A stretch of 64,000 nt of DNA from Clostridiales bacterium mt11 (GTDB lineage: Bacteria; Bacillota; Clostridia; Tissierellales; Tepidimicrobiaceae): positions 1,052,099-1,116,098 of the forward strand of contig LN874948.1 in NCBI GenBank assembly GCA_001282665.1, written 5' to 3'. The translations under genes and the position numbers were made by a program. Below the pieces are notes generated by a model. The model was not told where the DNA came from. It was given only the letters and a program-made list of their open reading frames with translations, and did not search any database. Every line of letters begins with the position of its first letter. The first letter of the stretch is position 1. Of this stretch, positions 45,601 to 56,158 are shown piece by piece.

Positions 45601-47825
45601 TCTCTCCAGTTCTTATTATCTCCTGTAATTACTGGTCTTACTTCTGTCCAAGTTTCTCCATAATCATTCGTTACTAAAAGATAACCCTTGTCATAGTTGT
45701 TTTCCATCTCATACCACTCATAAAATCTTAATGTAGCTGAACCTAAATCTGTATCTCTTAAATCCATTGGTGGAGTTACTAGCCAGTCATCAGCACCATC
45801 TGGATAATTTCCACTTAAATTGGTTCCAGCTACATTCTTTCCTTCATAAGGCTTAGGTCCCACAGTTGGTGCTCCCCATTCCCATGAACCGTCAAATAGC
45901 CAACCCGTAGCATTTTCTTCAAAGCCTTGTTCATATTCCCCTGGAATAACACCAAATTTTATATTTATCTTGTAATCCTCTGTGGCTACTTCTCTCCCTG
46001 AATAATCCTTTGCTTTTACCTTGTATACTATACTATTCCCAACTAACATATCATAGGTTATAGTACCTTTATAAATACCACTTTTTTGGTTTCCTGATAT
46101 TCTATTCATAGGAACCAATAACCAATAGGATTTTCCTTCTTGTTTAATTAACAATTCTACTTCCGTTACAGCAACATCATCGCTTACCTCTGCGACTATG
46201 TCTATATCTGAACCTGCATAGGCTTCAAATATTTCTTGTTCATGAATTATAGTTGCATCTTCCAAATCTTCCCCTTCTTGTAGTACTTTACCGGCTATAT
46301 ATCCTGTTCCTGAAGATACTGAAGATACAGCTTCAAAAGCATCTACTATACCATATCCATACCCAAAGTTTGGTGAATCTGGATATGTTCCATCGGTTAA
46401 TGGTCTAGCCGTAGATGTTATTGCCTCTTCTATTTCCTCTACTGTTAATGAGCTATTTGCTGATGCCAATAGTGCAACAGTTCCTGAAATAGCTGGTGCA
46501 GACATGGACGTGCCAGACCAACCCCCTTCATATCCACCTCCTGGTACTGATGATCTAATGCTTACCCCTGGAGCAGATATTTCTGGCTTTATTAGACTTT
46601 CATCATAAGGTGAGGGACCTAATTTTGAAAATGATGCTCTTAAATCTCTATTATCCGTTGCAGCAACTGCAAAAGACTCTGGATAGTTTGCTGGATTTGA
46701 AATAGATCCTGGCCATGGTGCTGGTTCTCCGAATCTTTGATTTCCTGCTGAAAATACTGGAACTATACCTGCGGCTCTCCATGCATTAACTGCATCCCTA
46801 TACCAATCGTCTATTTCAGCTCCTCCACCCCAAGAGTTATTTACTACATCTGGAGCATTATCTGGATTTCCCCCTGGTGCCGACATCCACTGTGCTCCCT
46901 CCAATAGGATTCTATCTGTAGTGGAACCTGCATTATTAAATACCCTTGCAGATATCCATTTTGCTCCTGGTGCAACACCTATTTTATTGCTTCCATCAAC
47001 TTCTTGTCCTACCATTGTACCCATTACGTGAGTTCCATGCTGGTCTGAATCTGCTGGTAATGAAGCATTATATACTGGATCAAACCAGTTGCCATTTGAA
47101 TTAGTTTGACCTGTAGTTGGATCATAACCTCTCCATTTATGTTTCAAAGCAGGGTGAGTCCAATCTACTCCTGAATCTAAGGAGCCTACTACTACCCCTG
47201 TACCATCAAAACCTAGTTGCCAAACTTCATTAGCCCTAATCCTTTTTACATTCCATTCAACCCCATCATCAGATGGCTCAATCTCTCCACTATTTTCCGG
47301 AATGTCTAATTGATGAACTCTATTCTTATAGATTTTTCTTACTTCCGACATAAAAGAAATATTTTCAACTACTTCTTTTGTAGCCTTTACATATACCATA
47401 TTCACTAGATAATAGGATTCAAATTCCTCTACATTTCCTTTTTCTTTTTCCTGCTCTAAATATTTTAATATATTCATTTGAGTTGTTTCAGATTTATCTC
47501 TTAGAGCTTCTACTACCCCTCTTCTAACTGCAAGTTTAGTATTATACGGAGTCATAGATTTTGATAAAGCTTTTTCAGTTGCTTGAGCTACCATATCTGT
47601 ATCTACTTGATCCTCCATATATACTAGTACTTCCACCATATCTTCTTTCTCTAAATCTTTTATTGCCTCAGGTGCAATCTTATTCAATGCTTCTTTCTCT
47701 AATTCTTCCTTTGCTGAACTAAGCTGGCTGCCTTCTGCATATACAAATGGTGTAAAACATCCCAGTACCATGAGCATGGTAATTAATAGGGACAGTACTT
47801 TTGAAACCCTTTTGTTTTTTAACAT
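42618..47825 (-). CDS. Large secreted subtilisin-like (S8) multidomain protease
   Basis: 1735-aa extracellular serine protease, bacillopeptidase-F-like. A signal peptide (about 1-30, F-V-Y-A) precedes a propeptide (about 35-185). The catalytic triad is D217 (S-L-D-S-G-V-D), H263 (D-Q-H-G-T-H) and S440 (S-G-T-S-M-S-A-P). Two MAM/jelly-roll-like modules (each with W-E-W-G-x-P-T-x-G-P and A-T/G-T-N-L-S-G-N-Y) and a fibronectin type III domain follow, then two carboxypeptidase-regulatory-like repeats, Ig-like modules (about 1460-1640) and an acidic Asp/Ile/Pro tail. No LPXTG, SLH or membrane anchor is seen, so it is probably released or non-covalently bound. It would supply peptides to an amino-acid fermenter. 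Confidence 0.95.
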   Translation of the reverse strand: MLKNKRVSKVLSLLITMLMVLGCFTPFVYAEGSQLSSAKEELEKEALNKIAPEAIKDLEKEDMVEVLVYMEDQVDTDMVAQATEKALSKSMTPYNTKLAVRRGVVEALRDKSETTQMNILKYLEQEKEKGNVEEFESYYLVNMVYVKATKEVVENISFMSEVRKIYKNRVHQLDIPENSGEIEPSDDGVEWNVKRIRANEVWQLGFDGTGVVVGSLDSGVDWTHPALKHKWRGYDPTTGQTNSNGNWFDPVYNASLPADSDQHGTHVMGTMVGQEVDGSNKIGVAPGAKWISARVFNNAGSTTDRILLEGAQWMSAPGGNPDNAPDVVNNSWGGGAEIDDWYRDAVNAWRAAGIVPVFSAGNQRFGEPAPWPGSISNPANYPESFAVAATDNRDLRASFSKLGPSPYDESLIKPEISAPGVSIRSSVPGGGYEGGWSGTSMSAPAISGTVALLASANSSLTVEEIEEAITSTARPLTDGTYPDSPNFGYGYGIVDAFEAVSSVSSGTGYIAGKVLQEGEDLEDATIIHEQEIFEAYAGSDIDIVAEVSDDVAVTEVELLIKQEGKSYWLLVPMNRISGNQKSGIYKGTITYDMLVGNSIVYKVKAKDYSGREVATEDYKINIKFGVIPGEYEQGFEENATGWLFDGSWEWGAPTVGPKPYEGKNVAGTNLSGNYPDGADDWLVTPPMDLRDTDLGSATLRFYEWYEMENNYDKGYLLVTNDYGETWTEVRPVITGDNKNWRETVVNLGGYIGSTNPVFVAFRLTSDGSGNRAGWYIDNVRLVGVDNEPPATPTGLTAETNIRGIKLNWEPVPDGDLSHYNVYRSEVSGESYEKIAEVSLNTFVDSTTEANTTYYYVVEAVDFSGNPSDYSNEVSITSLEFITIFGTDFEENNAGFTTGVTAGTNNPWEWGVPTSGPNVAASGSKLWATNLSGNYTANNDAYIESPAIEIPENSNAILTFTHWVDMEGTTTLWDYGQVLVSNDDGATWTNITPEEKYGRRVQQWKTEEISLSRFDGETVKIRFFFHSDASVFYPGWYIDDVYVMGSTGEMEKQKEKDLIKLQLIDSKNKKAGYVEPSEPSFKINTAKTYEYETIEDAIVEKIPMARMNGIPLDNAVVTVLETGRSVKVDPVTGKFNMRSPIGEYTIKAEAYGYYSEQVTVNVEEGMSTNHTFVLEQKPQGAITGRIIDRYNETFVPNATIRVVEDPNVAPVTTDEDGYFIIEGVYTGTYKLKIAANGFEPKEVKVDVDGGKTTDIDIQLNRFVGYEDEIIYDDGTGENALVLNGAGYGLAVRFTPNQFGKVKGTNMYFWDTSWPTPGGTEIKVAIYDIDEADNATLVGNPKTVNVTRGEWNYIDLSEYGFSTGRDFYISTIQTKVGTESPGLGIDESSPHADRSFLNIDGTFTPISSEGIEGGLMTRAVMEYSIDVPAITNLGQLTYISQDAVTVEGTVTADGKVNFYVNGNKTTSVDSENGKFTADVELPLDENIIMVTAQVNGIETEPSTSIKVIKDKEKPELIVEQPLDNAKINAEVVHIVGSATDNIELAQVSINDAKVEVDETGKFNERLIVNSGENIITVKAIDKAGNETIVERRIYVELEEPVITNIEPSEDIELKAGDILTVSFEAPTGGEGYFKLVIPFGSQGNEIGIPMTENNGVYTGTWVVPEGMEVEELLVEVIYISEYGTQVTETALGKVKVVIDKEPDSPETDIIDDELDSPVIDIIDIEPSKDVDLGLEMR

Positions 47826-48474
47826 CTACCCAATACCCCCTTGATTTTTAATAAAAACAGTTACTAATTGCACCTCCTTTTCTTATGATTTTTCAAGAAA
47901 ATTACTTAGGCTGTCAAATAGCTAGTACATACATTTTGTATGATAAGAGTCAATAGAATATAACTCTTATTTTTTAATTTGGGGTTACGCTAATATAATG
48001 GATATTTTTCTATAAAAGGGAATAAACCGCCTTGTTAGTAGATAATATGAATATATATTTCAATAAAGCTTTATATTTAGACATTTTATAATCACTTTTG
48101 GAATACGATGACCTTATGAGATTAGAGTATATGTAAAGTTATGCAGGGTTATGTATGTTTGAATCATGGATTGTAGCATTTTGTTGTTTATTACATTTAT
48201 GGTTAATTATGTTATTTATTTAAATTATACCAACCTTTTGATGAATTTTCAAGGACAATGACTAGGGCTAATTACCTAATTTTCAACCAATATTAAAATC
48301 CTGAAATGATAACATTTCAGGATTTTAATATTTTATTTATTCAGCATACTTGATAATACAGCCATTGTACTAATTTTTACTTAGCCTCTTTATCGCTGTT
48401 TAGGTACATAGTACCAAATATTTAATTTTCTATTATTATAGTATTAGATGTGAATTCTTCCATAGATTCTAATT
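47826..48474. other. Long intergenic region upstream of the S8 protease
   Basis: No gene is supported in these 649 bp. The first part carries the ribosome site and presumably the promoter of the S8 gene. The only clear structure is the terminator at 48291-48330. Confidence 0.5.
48291..48330 (-). terminator. Terminator downstream of the M20 amidohydrolase gene
   Basis: A perfect 18-bp stem (48291-48308 with 48313-48330) with loop ATAA. T-rich on both strands. It lies about 145 nt past the amidohydrolase stop codon. Confidence 0.75.
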
Positions 48475-49656
48475 CTAAGCAAAAGGAAAGCGAAAGAAGT
48501 TCATTATGGAATTATAGATTATATTAACTCCATTCTTTATGGTTATTTCTTCATCGAATTTAAACTTACTATGATGAAGGGGATAAATACAATCCTTTTC
48601 TTCATTATAAGTACCTAACAAAAACATAGCTCCTGGAATTTTTTCTGTAAAAAATGAAAAATCTTCGGATATCATAAGGGGTTCTTCTAATCTAACTACC
48701 TTATCACTTCCCAATATCTTTTGAGCCTCCATAGATATTACATCGTTGACCTTAGAATGGTTAAAGGTTACAGGATATTGGTATATATAATTCACTTCCA
48801 CATCGGCTCCATATATCATGCCTATACCTTTACAGATTTCAGGTATTCTTCTGCCTAAAAATTCTCTCACCCCTTTATCAAGACTTCGAACAGTACCTTG
48901 TATACTTACAGTTTCAGGTATTATATTATAGGAGTTTCCGCCATTAAAACTACCTATACTGATTACAGCAGGCTTAACAGGATTTGCTTCCCTTGAAACA
49001 AGAGTTTTAAGTTCCTCTACTATTTTAGCTCCTACATATATGGAATCGATACCTTCATTAGGTCTAGCCCCATGGGTTGATTTGCCCTTTATATCTATTT
49101 GAAAATAATCATTAGAAGCCATAAAAGCCCCATCTTTAATCCCTATACTTCCTTGGGGTAGACTAGGCCATAAGTGTAAAGCTAAAATAGCAGAAATATC
49201 GTTTACATATCCCCCTTCTACAAAATGTTTAGCTCCTCCTATTCTTTCCTCCGCAGGTTGAAAGATGAATTTAACCCTTCCATCAATTTCATCCCTGCTT
49301 TCCAATATTGCAAGTAATACCCCCATAGCAATAGCAATATGTCCATCATGACCACAAGCGTGCATATAGCCATCTCTATTGGATTCAAAGGATAACCCCG
49401 TATTTTCCTCTACCATTAAAGCATCTATATCTGCTCTTACACCAATTTGAATATTAGAAGGCTTACCTATAGTTGCAATTACCCCTGTCTTAGCAACCTT
49501 TTCATAACTTGATATGTCATTTTCTTCTAATACTTTAATAATCCTATCTTGGGTTTTATATTCCTCAAAAGCAGTTTCAGGCCATTTATGGATATCTCTC
49601 CTTAGAGATATGATCTCTTCTCTTATTTTTAGCCATATTTCATCAAACCGATTCAA
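48475..49656 (-). CDS. M20-family amidohydrolase (aminoacyl/hippurate hydrolase-like)
   Basis: 393-aa metallohydrolase of the M20/amidohydrolase group, which cleaves N-acyl amino acids, hippurate or indole-acetyl-amino acids. Metal/catalytic signatures: G-V-R-A-D-I-D-A-L, H-A-C-G-H-D-G-H, Q-P-A-E-E-R, and S-E-D-F near the C-terminus. The start is TTG behind GTAGGTGAT. It is monocistronic. Substrate not assignable. Confidence 0.92.
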   Translation of the reverse strand: MNRFDEIWLKIREEIISLRRDIHKWPETAFEEYKTQDRIIKVLEENDISSYEKVAKTGVIATIGKPSNIQIGVRADIDALMVEENTGLSFESNRDGYMHACGHDGHIAIAMGVLLAILESRDEIDGRVKFIFQPAEERIGGAKHFVEGGYVNDISAILALHLWPSLPQGSIGIKDGAFMASNDYFQIDIKGKSTHGARPNEGIDSIYVGAKIVEELKTLVSREANPVKPAVISIGSFNGGNSYNIIPETVSIQGTVRSLDKGVREFLGRRIPEICKGIGMIYGADVEVNYIYQYPVTFNHSKVNDVISMEAQKILGSDKVVRLEEPLMISEDFSFFTEKIPGAMFLLGTYNEEKDCIYPLHHSKFKFDEEITIKNGVNIIYNSIMNFFRFPFA

Positions 49657-49918
49657 AATATCACCTACTTTAATTTAGTTAGATTCATCTTTTTATGCAA
49701 ATTATATTCAAAAACTTAAATAACTCTATCTTTCCTAATATCAAGGATATTCTTTAAATAAATTAAAGTCATACTCACCCTAAATTAGTATCTTTTCTAA
49801 CGATACTATCCTTTTAGTTTTTCTATATATAATATTACATTATCTATATCCTATAAAAAAGGATTTTTTCAAATTAAATAGAATAATATCTATAATATTC
49901 TTTAAAGAGGTGGTACAT

Positions 49919-50122
49919 ATGAAAAGACTTTTTGAAAAAATATTAATAATAGGAGTAATTATATTGTCTTTTATTCTCATCTTCAATTCCGACCTACTAA
50001 ATCAAAATATTTCACCATACCAATTTGAAAAAGCCATAGTAGAAGAGATTAATGAAGAAAAATTAGAAGATGATACCCTAATTGATAATCTATATCTAGG
50101 ATATCAGCAGATTACAGATTAA
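49919..50122 (+). CDS. YibE/F N-terminal fragment (gene split by frameshift)
   Basis: 67-aa fragment from the ATG at 49919-49921 (AAAGAGGTGG upstream). It has one membrane helix (about 9-27) and then the start of the extracytoplasmic region, ending at TAA (50120-50122). Intact YibE/F proteins continue from this region directly into the sequence encoded at 50124. A single extra base in GATTAAAATG, or loss of two, accounts for the break. The downstream ATG begins 1 nt after the stop, so re-initiation could still make the second part. Confidence 0.7.
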   Translation: MKRLFEKILIIGVIILSFILIFNSDLLNQNISPYQFEKAIVEEINEEKLEDDTLIDNLYLGYQQITD

Positions 50123-50123
50123 A

Positions 50124-51059
50124 ATGGCTACTGGAAAATATAGAGGAGAAGTATTCCACATAAAAAATCCGATGAGTAGACTTTACAATGTCCATACAAA
50201 GATAGGAGATAAAATAATAGTAAGCATACATGAGGAAGGTGGAAATATTCAAAGTATATCCGTTTACAATTATCATAAAGAACAAGTGGTGTATGTGCTT
50301 ATAGCCTCATTCTTCATCCTCCTAATCATCCTTTCAGGTTGGAAAGGAGCCAAAGCAGTTATATCTTTGATATTTACTGGGATAATGGTAGTGTTTTTTA
50401 TGATTCCCATGCTATTTAAGGGTTTTGAACCAATTCCCATAGCCATAATAACCGTAGCTATCACTGCTATAGTAACTTTATTATTAATTGATGAGCCCAA
50501 TAAAAAAACCTGCTCTGCCATATTAGGCACAATAATAGGAGTAGTAATAGCAGGTATAATCTCATATATCGCAAACAATATGGCCCATATTTCAGGTCTA
50601 ACTTCTAATGAAGCAGAAGGGCTTATCTACATAGCTGAGCATAGGCATGTAAAGATAAAGGGTCTTACATTTTCAGCCATTTTAATAGCCTCCCTAGGAG
50701 CTATAATGGATGTAGCCATGTCCATTTCATCTTCAATATTCGAAATAGACAAAACCAATTCTAAAATTCCTCTAAAAGAATTATTTCAATCAGGTATGAA
50801 TATAGGCAAAGATGTTATGGGGACTATGTCTAATACTTTAATTCTAGCCTTTACAGGAAGTTCCTTAAATATAATATTGTTTATTGCTGCCTATGGCATG
50901 CCCTATAGACAGATAATCAACTTAGACTTTTTAATTTCTGAAATAATACAAGGTATATCTGGAAGTATTGGAATCATATTAACGGTGCCTATTACCGCAC
51001 TTATATCCTCAAAGCTAGCAAAGAGTGGTGTAAGTGTCCTCTATGAAGATAAGAGTTAA
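50124..51059 (+). CDS. YibE/F-family membrane protein, main part
   Basis: 311-aa multi-pass membrane protein (PF07907). A short outer domain (about 1-50: Y-R-G-E-V-F-H-I-K-N-P-M-S-R-L-Y-N-V) is followed by about seven membrane helices with the conserved S-N-E-A-E-G-L and A-S-L-G-A-I-M-D-V-A-M-S-I-S-S motifs. Function of the family is unknown; a transporter role is suspected. Its natural N-terminus is encoded out of frame at 49919-50122, so this copy is either a recent pseudogene, a two-part gene using the TAA-A-ATG junction, or a sequencing error. Confidence 0.78.
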   Translation: MATGKYRGEVFHIKNPMSRLYNVHTKIGDKIIVSIHEEGGNIQSISVYNYHKEQVVYVLIASFFILLIILSGWKGAKAVISLIFTGIMVVFFMIPMLFKGFEPIPIAIITVAITAIVTLLLIDEPNKKTCSAILGTIIGVVIAGIISYIANNMAHISGLTSNEAEGLIYIAEHRHVKIKGLTFSAILIASLGAIMDVAMSISSSIFEIDKTNSKIPLKELFQSGMNIGKDVMGTMSNTLILAFTGSSLNIILFIAAYGMPYRQIINLDFLISEIIQGISGSIGIILTVPITALISSKLAKSGVSVLYEDKS

Positions 51060-51067
51060 TATATAAA

Positions 51068-51097
51068 TAGAATCGGAGAAAAACTTCTCCGATTCTA
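51068..51097. terminator. Terminator between yibE/F and the decayed surface-protein gene
   Basis: A perfect 13-bp stem TAGAATCGGAGAA/TTCTCCGATTCTA with loop AAAC. Convergent transcripts meet here. Confidence 0.8.
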
Positions 51098-51104
51098 TTA
51101 TAAA

Positions 51105-54100
51105 CTAATATTTTACATTATCTATCTTTACAATTTCCGCAGTATTTCTAACCCTTAATCTAGGTTCTTCTGGGTCTGTAGAAGCTAATCCTACAGCTGA
51201 TACAGTATCTCCAACTTCAATACTTGAATCCCACTTGCCTAGTTTGGATTCATCTCCAGAACCATCTCCTATATATCCATTTACATATACTCTAGCTTCT
51301 TTCCCTGAATCATCTACAATGTATAAGCTATTCTTAATATCATCTATTCTAGTAACTTTACCCTGAACCTTTACGAGGAAACCTTCCTTTTCCTTTTTCA
51401 TGCTATCAGCTGTAGACATAAGTTTAGTCTCTATAACTTCTATGGAATCATCAAGTACTATTAAATCTTTAGTTTCATCCTTAATCTGTAGTTGATAATC
51501 TCCTTCATACTGATCTGAAACACCTGTGATTCTAACCTTAGTGCCTAAAGGTAATTTAGTTTGAGATACTCCAAATACGGTCAAACCGCCAGTTTCATCT
51601 TGGACATATATTACTTCAAAGAAAGCATTATTCAAGTTATGTGTCTTTGAATAGGCTTCTGACATAGCTGTTATTCTGCCTTCTATTACAAAAATTTCTC
51701 CAAAGTTTTCTGGCATCCCATCTCTTATTTCCTTTATGGTTTTAACTTTTACTTGTCTTTCAGGCTTCAACCAATCTAAAATGTTAGCTGTTATTTGAAC
51801 ATTAGAATACATATCATCTCCAGTCATTTCAAAATCAGAGAAGAATGTAGTTCCCGAAGCTATAACTTTTCCGCCACTTGGAAGAATTTCTGCTGCCAAT
51901 CCATAAACATTACCTTTTTCTATTGGAATAAATCCTGTAGGCGTATTCCTACATAAAACTCTACTTTTGCTTCACCAAGAATAGATTGTCCATTGTTATA
52001 AATGGTGGCACTTAAGTCGATAGTATTCCCTAGCTCAAAATAGTCACTGGATACATCTAGCCCTGATAATCCTACTGGCAGTACATCGCCTACCCATATT
52101 GGTGCTGTAACGGAAATATCCCTATTCTTTTGAGTTACCTTTACATAATAGTAATCATACATTGAATTTAATTGAAAATTCCAATCCACTTTATAATCAT
52201 CAAAGTTTTCCCTTGCAGAAACTAACCCGCCATTGGATATAAGTTCTACCTTTGTAATCTTCTGCTGTGGATCATCTGTATCTGGTTCGTTGATGTTTAT
52301 AGATATATTTAATTTTTCTGGGTTATTAAGCTGAGAATCCATCACTTGACCATTTATCTTGTACATTATCTCTAAATTCTTATTTTCAGTAGCATATACT
52401 CTCATATCCCTAATACCGTCATATATACTATCCCTAGTCAATTGTTCTGAAAGAATAACGGTTCTAGCATCATTAGATGTAATCCAATTCCCTTTATGGT
52501 TATCTTGGTTATTAGATGGTGGCAAATGCCATCCTTTATCTAATGCTCTTGTATAATATTCGTAGCTTGGAAAATACCCACTGCCTCTAACAGGTCCTTC
52601 TCCATTTCCTACTTCTATAAGTTGTATTACCCTGTCAGTCTCTGGAGTATAAAAACCGAAATCTGCAAAGTCCCCAAATGTCTTCCCAGGGTGATTTAAT
52701 TGGTTTATAGAATCAGGATGTTCAGATATCTTGTTATAATATGCTTTCAAGTCCATATTCCTATTAGTTCTAGATGCAAACCATGGAGTATTGAAGGTGT
52801 TCATATGTCCCCAACCTCCTGTAGAACCCGACCATGTCATCTCATAGCCAGCTAATGCTACATATTCACCATCTTTATTGTGTTTATCAGCTGTTGAATT
52901 GAGCAACTTCCATTTTTCACTTGTGGACTAAGATACATCGGTAGTATTTTCATTATCAAGTTCATTATCAAACCAGTTTGAATGGTCTGTTACTCCAAAG
53001 AAATCTGCTTTTCCCCTTTCCCTTGCCCAAGTATATGCATCATCTGGCGTTCCCGTTCCATCAGAAAGGCTAGTATGAGAGTGGAGTTGTCCAAAGTGGA
53101 ATTTATATTCGGCTTCTCCTATGGAAAAAGTCCAAGTTTTAGCTGCTTCATTACCTTTAGCATCCTTTACTTTAACTATAGTCGTGTGACTGCCTAAGCT
53201 TAAATCCTCTTGTGGTTTATAAGTTACCATTGTTTCTGTAATAGTTGCATCTGCTGTTACATCTTCTCCATCTAATATGATTTGAATGGAGCTAGTATCT
53301 ATTCCTGATGGATCAGAGTATTCAGCCTTTATTTCTGGCTTCGTATCCGTCTTATGAAGAATGGCACCATCTGCTGGTTTTACATTCGTAATAGTTGGTG
53401 GCAATATGTCTTTATCGATTATATTTACAGAATATGGAGTATTAATATTATTTTTGGGTCTGTTATCTCATTGGTTCCATCTGTTGCCCATATATAATAT
53501 TCTAATCCCAAAATATTTAGCTCTACCTTTGGTATTACCGCTCCATATTCTTCATCAATTAAGGTCATCTCTTTTGATTTATAATCCTTTTCACCTTTAG
53601 TTCTATAATATAGTTTAACTTTTTCAATCTTTCTATCATCAGTAACTTTAGCTTTTACTTCTAAATCCAAGTTTATATTCCCTTCCATTATTGGAGTGTG
53701 ATCTATTACCGGAGGCACTTCATCTTCTCCTAACTCCGTTTTGATTATATCTTCAGCTACTCTAACTCTAAGCTGAGGGGTATCAAATATGGAAGCTACT
53801 GCTGTAACATTTACCAGATCACCTTCTTTTACTTCTTTTAACATTGGTATTCTATATATATTTATTTTATTTCCCTGTAGATTAGTTATTTCCGTATTTC
53901 CATCTGTATTTATAGTACCTAAAGTTACATTTTCTATTTTAACTCTTTGACTTTGATAATTATTAACATCCTTTATAGTAACCAATTTTGGTTCTGGTAA
54001 TGGATTGTTACTGCTAACCTTAACTACACCGTCTGGCACTATCTCTCTTAATCCTCTATAGGTTGCCAACTTACCAGTAACAGCTGCCATATCCCCAACT

Positions 54101-55968
54101 GAAAGTCCTAAATCCTGTCTATTTTTAAATAAATCTATTCCTCCAGTATCATCTTGGATATAGTAGTTATTATTTGAATCTATAAAGGTTACAGTTCCCT
54201 GAACCGAAACAGTATTTCCATCAGGAAGAGCTTTAGCCTCTTCTATAGTTTTTAAGCTTGAGGATTTTACAGTTATTTCATGACTTGCTATTATAGTATT
54301 ATTATGGGTTGATACAGCTGTAATCGTAGCTTTACCTTGAGCCACTCCCCTTACGATTCCATTTTCATCAACTGTAGCTATATTTTCATTTAAGCTTTCC
54401 CAGATAACTCCTCTTTCTGTGGTTTTTCTGGGGTATATAATATATTAAACTTAGTAGTATTATCTATTAATACTTCCTTTGAGCCTTCTATGGATATGCT
54501 TTGTATTGAAACTGGATCTGTTGGAATTTCTTTCACAAAGATCTCAAAATCATCAATGTTTATTCTTTTACCTACAGCACCTGTTTTTAATATTTTAAAT
54601 CTAATATTTCCTGTATGGGTAATGGTAAAAGTCTGTTCTTGCATCTCACTAGTACATATAATCTCACCATCAACATCCTGCCAAGTTATTCCTCCATCAA
54701 TAGAGCTTTGAAGTTTCCACTTGCTCCCCGTATCATTACCATAATTAGCATGTTTAACTTTTATATTTGCTGTTCCACTAACGTTGATATCAAATTTCAT
54801 TTCAATGAAGCCATTTCTAATTCTAGCAGCTTTTCCTCCAATTTTTCTATCTCCATCCTGATTGCCAATTAATGCATCATCGAAGTTCCACGTTCCTGAC
54901 GATAATGTAACTTCACCTGCTGCATAACCTTATTTAGTACCTCTTTCAAAATTCTCAAATAATATCTGATTTTCATCTGCTTTTACTATATTTTCAAAGG
55001 CAGTAAATATTGGAGTAGGCATATAAGCTCCTACAGAGGTATCAACAAATTGTAGTCTATATCCTAGGTATTGTTCTTTCTGGTCTTTTATACCTAAATT
55101 TACTGGATTGAAAACTTTCCAATCATAATATCCATCTTCCCTCTTTTTATAAGTTACTGTAATTGTAGGGATATATTCTTCCTCTATCTCTAAATCTTCC
55201 TTTGCTAAAGTAAAAATTCCTGACTTATCCTCATATCCCAAGATAGTTATTATATATTCATATGTTCCTGATTCTAAATCTATAGATGTACCTTTGAAAG
55301 TTTGAACTTTTTGAGTTTTAACATTCGTAACTTTTATAGTAGGATCTAATAATATTTGATCATCGCTCCTTCCAGCTTCGGTGAGCTTAGCCAATAGATG
55401 AAAACTCACATTATATCTTCCCACTTCTTCTACTATTACTTTGAATATTACTGTCCCATTAAATCCTTCAACTGTTCCTATAGCAGTCTTTTCTCCAGAT
55501 TATCTTGTCCTTATCCTTAAACTTTTCTATTCCTTTTTCATCTGGACTTAAATTCATTATTCTTGTAATAATAGCCGCAACTTCCTCTCTAGTCACTGGA
55601 TTATCTGGCTTCATTGTCCCATCTTCATATCCATTTATATAGCCTGCTGCCTTTGCCATTTTAATCGTATTTACATACCACTTGCCCTGTGAAACGTCTT
55701 TATAATCTATTTCAGCTTCTTTCGTATATCCTAAAGCATTATTTAGTAATTTCATGAATTCAGCTCTTGAAATATTATTTTTCGGTTTAAATGTACCATC
55801 TGAGTATCCATTTACTAGTCCCTTTTCTATCCATTAAGCAATTACTTCTTCTGCCCAATAGCCTGAAATATCACTAATACTAACACAAGCTTCTAATGGA
55901 ACTATAGACATCAATATAATTGATATGACTGCAATACAAATTAATCTAGCTAACTTTTTAAATATCAT
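51105..55968 (-). pseudogene. Decayed S-layer/PHP-domain surface protein
   Basis: One about 4.9-kb gene broken at seven or more places. It starts at ATG 55966-55968 with a good signal peptide, then SLH domains (G-Y-S-D-G-T-F-K-P and G-Y-E-D-G-T-M-K-P motifs). A discoidin/galactose-binding-like part, a Big2 Ig-like domain, OB-fold-like nucleic-acid-binding segments, and a CehA/McbA-type PHP metallohydrolase region (H-F-G-Q-L-H-S-H-T, V-T-D-H-S, N-Q-L-N-H-P-G) follow. In-frame stops: 55834-55836, 54930-54932, about 52928-52930. Frameshifts: near 55500, 54425, 53450 and 51945. The neighbouring frames read straight on through each lesion, so the breaks are secondary. The intact ancestor was probably a cell-surface phosphoesterase or nuclease. 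The pieces are not expected to be functional. Confidence 0.9.
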
Positions 55969-56050
55969 CCCTCGTTCACCTCTTCGTGATTATTTCTATG
56001 GTTACTCTTTCACTATCAAATAAATTAAAAATTAAGCCTAATTTATTATA

Positions 56051-56088
56051 AATAAAGCAGCTAATTTAAAAACATTAGCTGCTTTATT
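56051..56088 (-). terminator. Terminator of the TasA/SipW operon
   Basis: A perfect 15-bp stem AATAAAGCAGCTAAT/ATTAGCTGCTTTATT with an 8-nt loop. The minus strand continues TATAATAAA. Confidence 0.75.
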
Positions 56089-56158
56089 CGTATTGGCAAG
56101 AGAACTAATCCCTAAGGACTGGTTCTATCAATTCCTTATTATTCAATATTGGATATTT

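Noticed and set aside
51105..55755. Seven separate small genes (PHP hydrolase, SLH protein, OB-fold proteins)
   Set aside because: Neighbouring frames continue each other without missing sequence, and no ribosome sites precede the inner starts; this is one broken gene.
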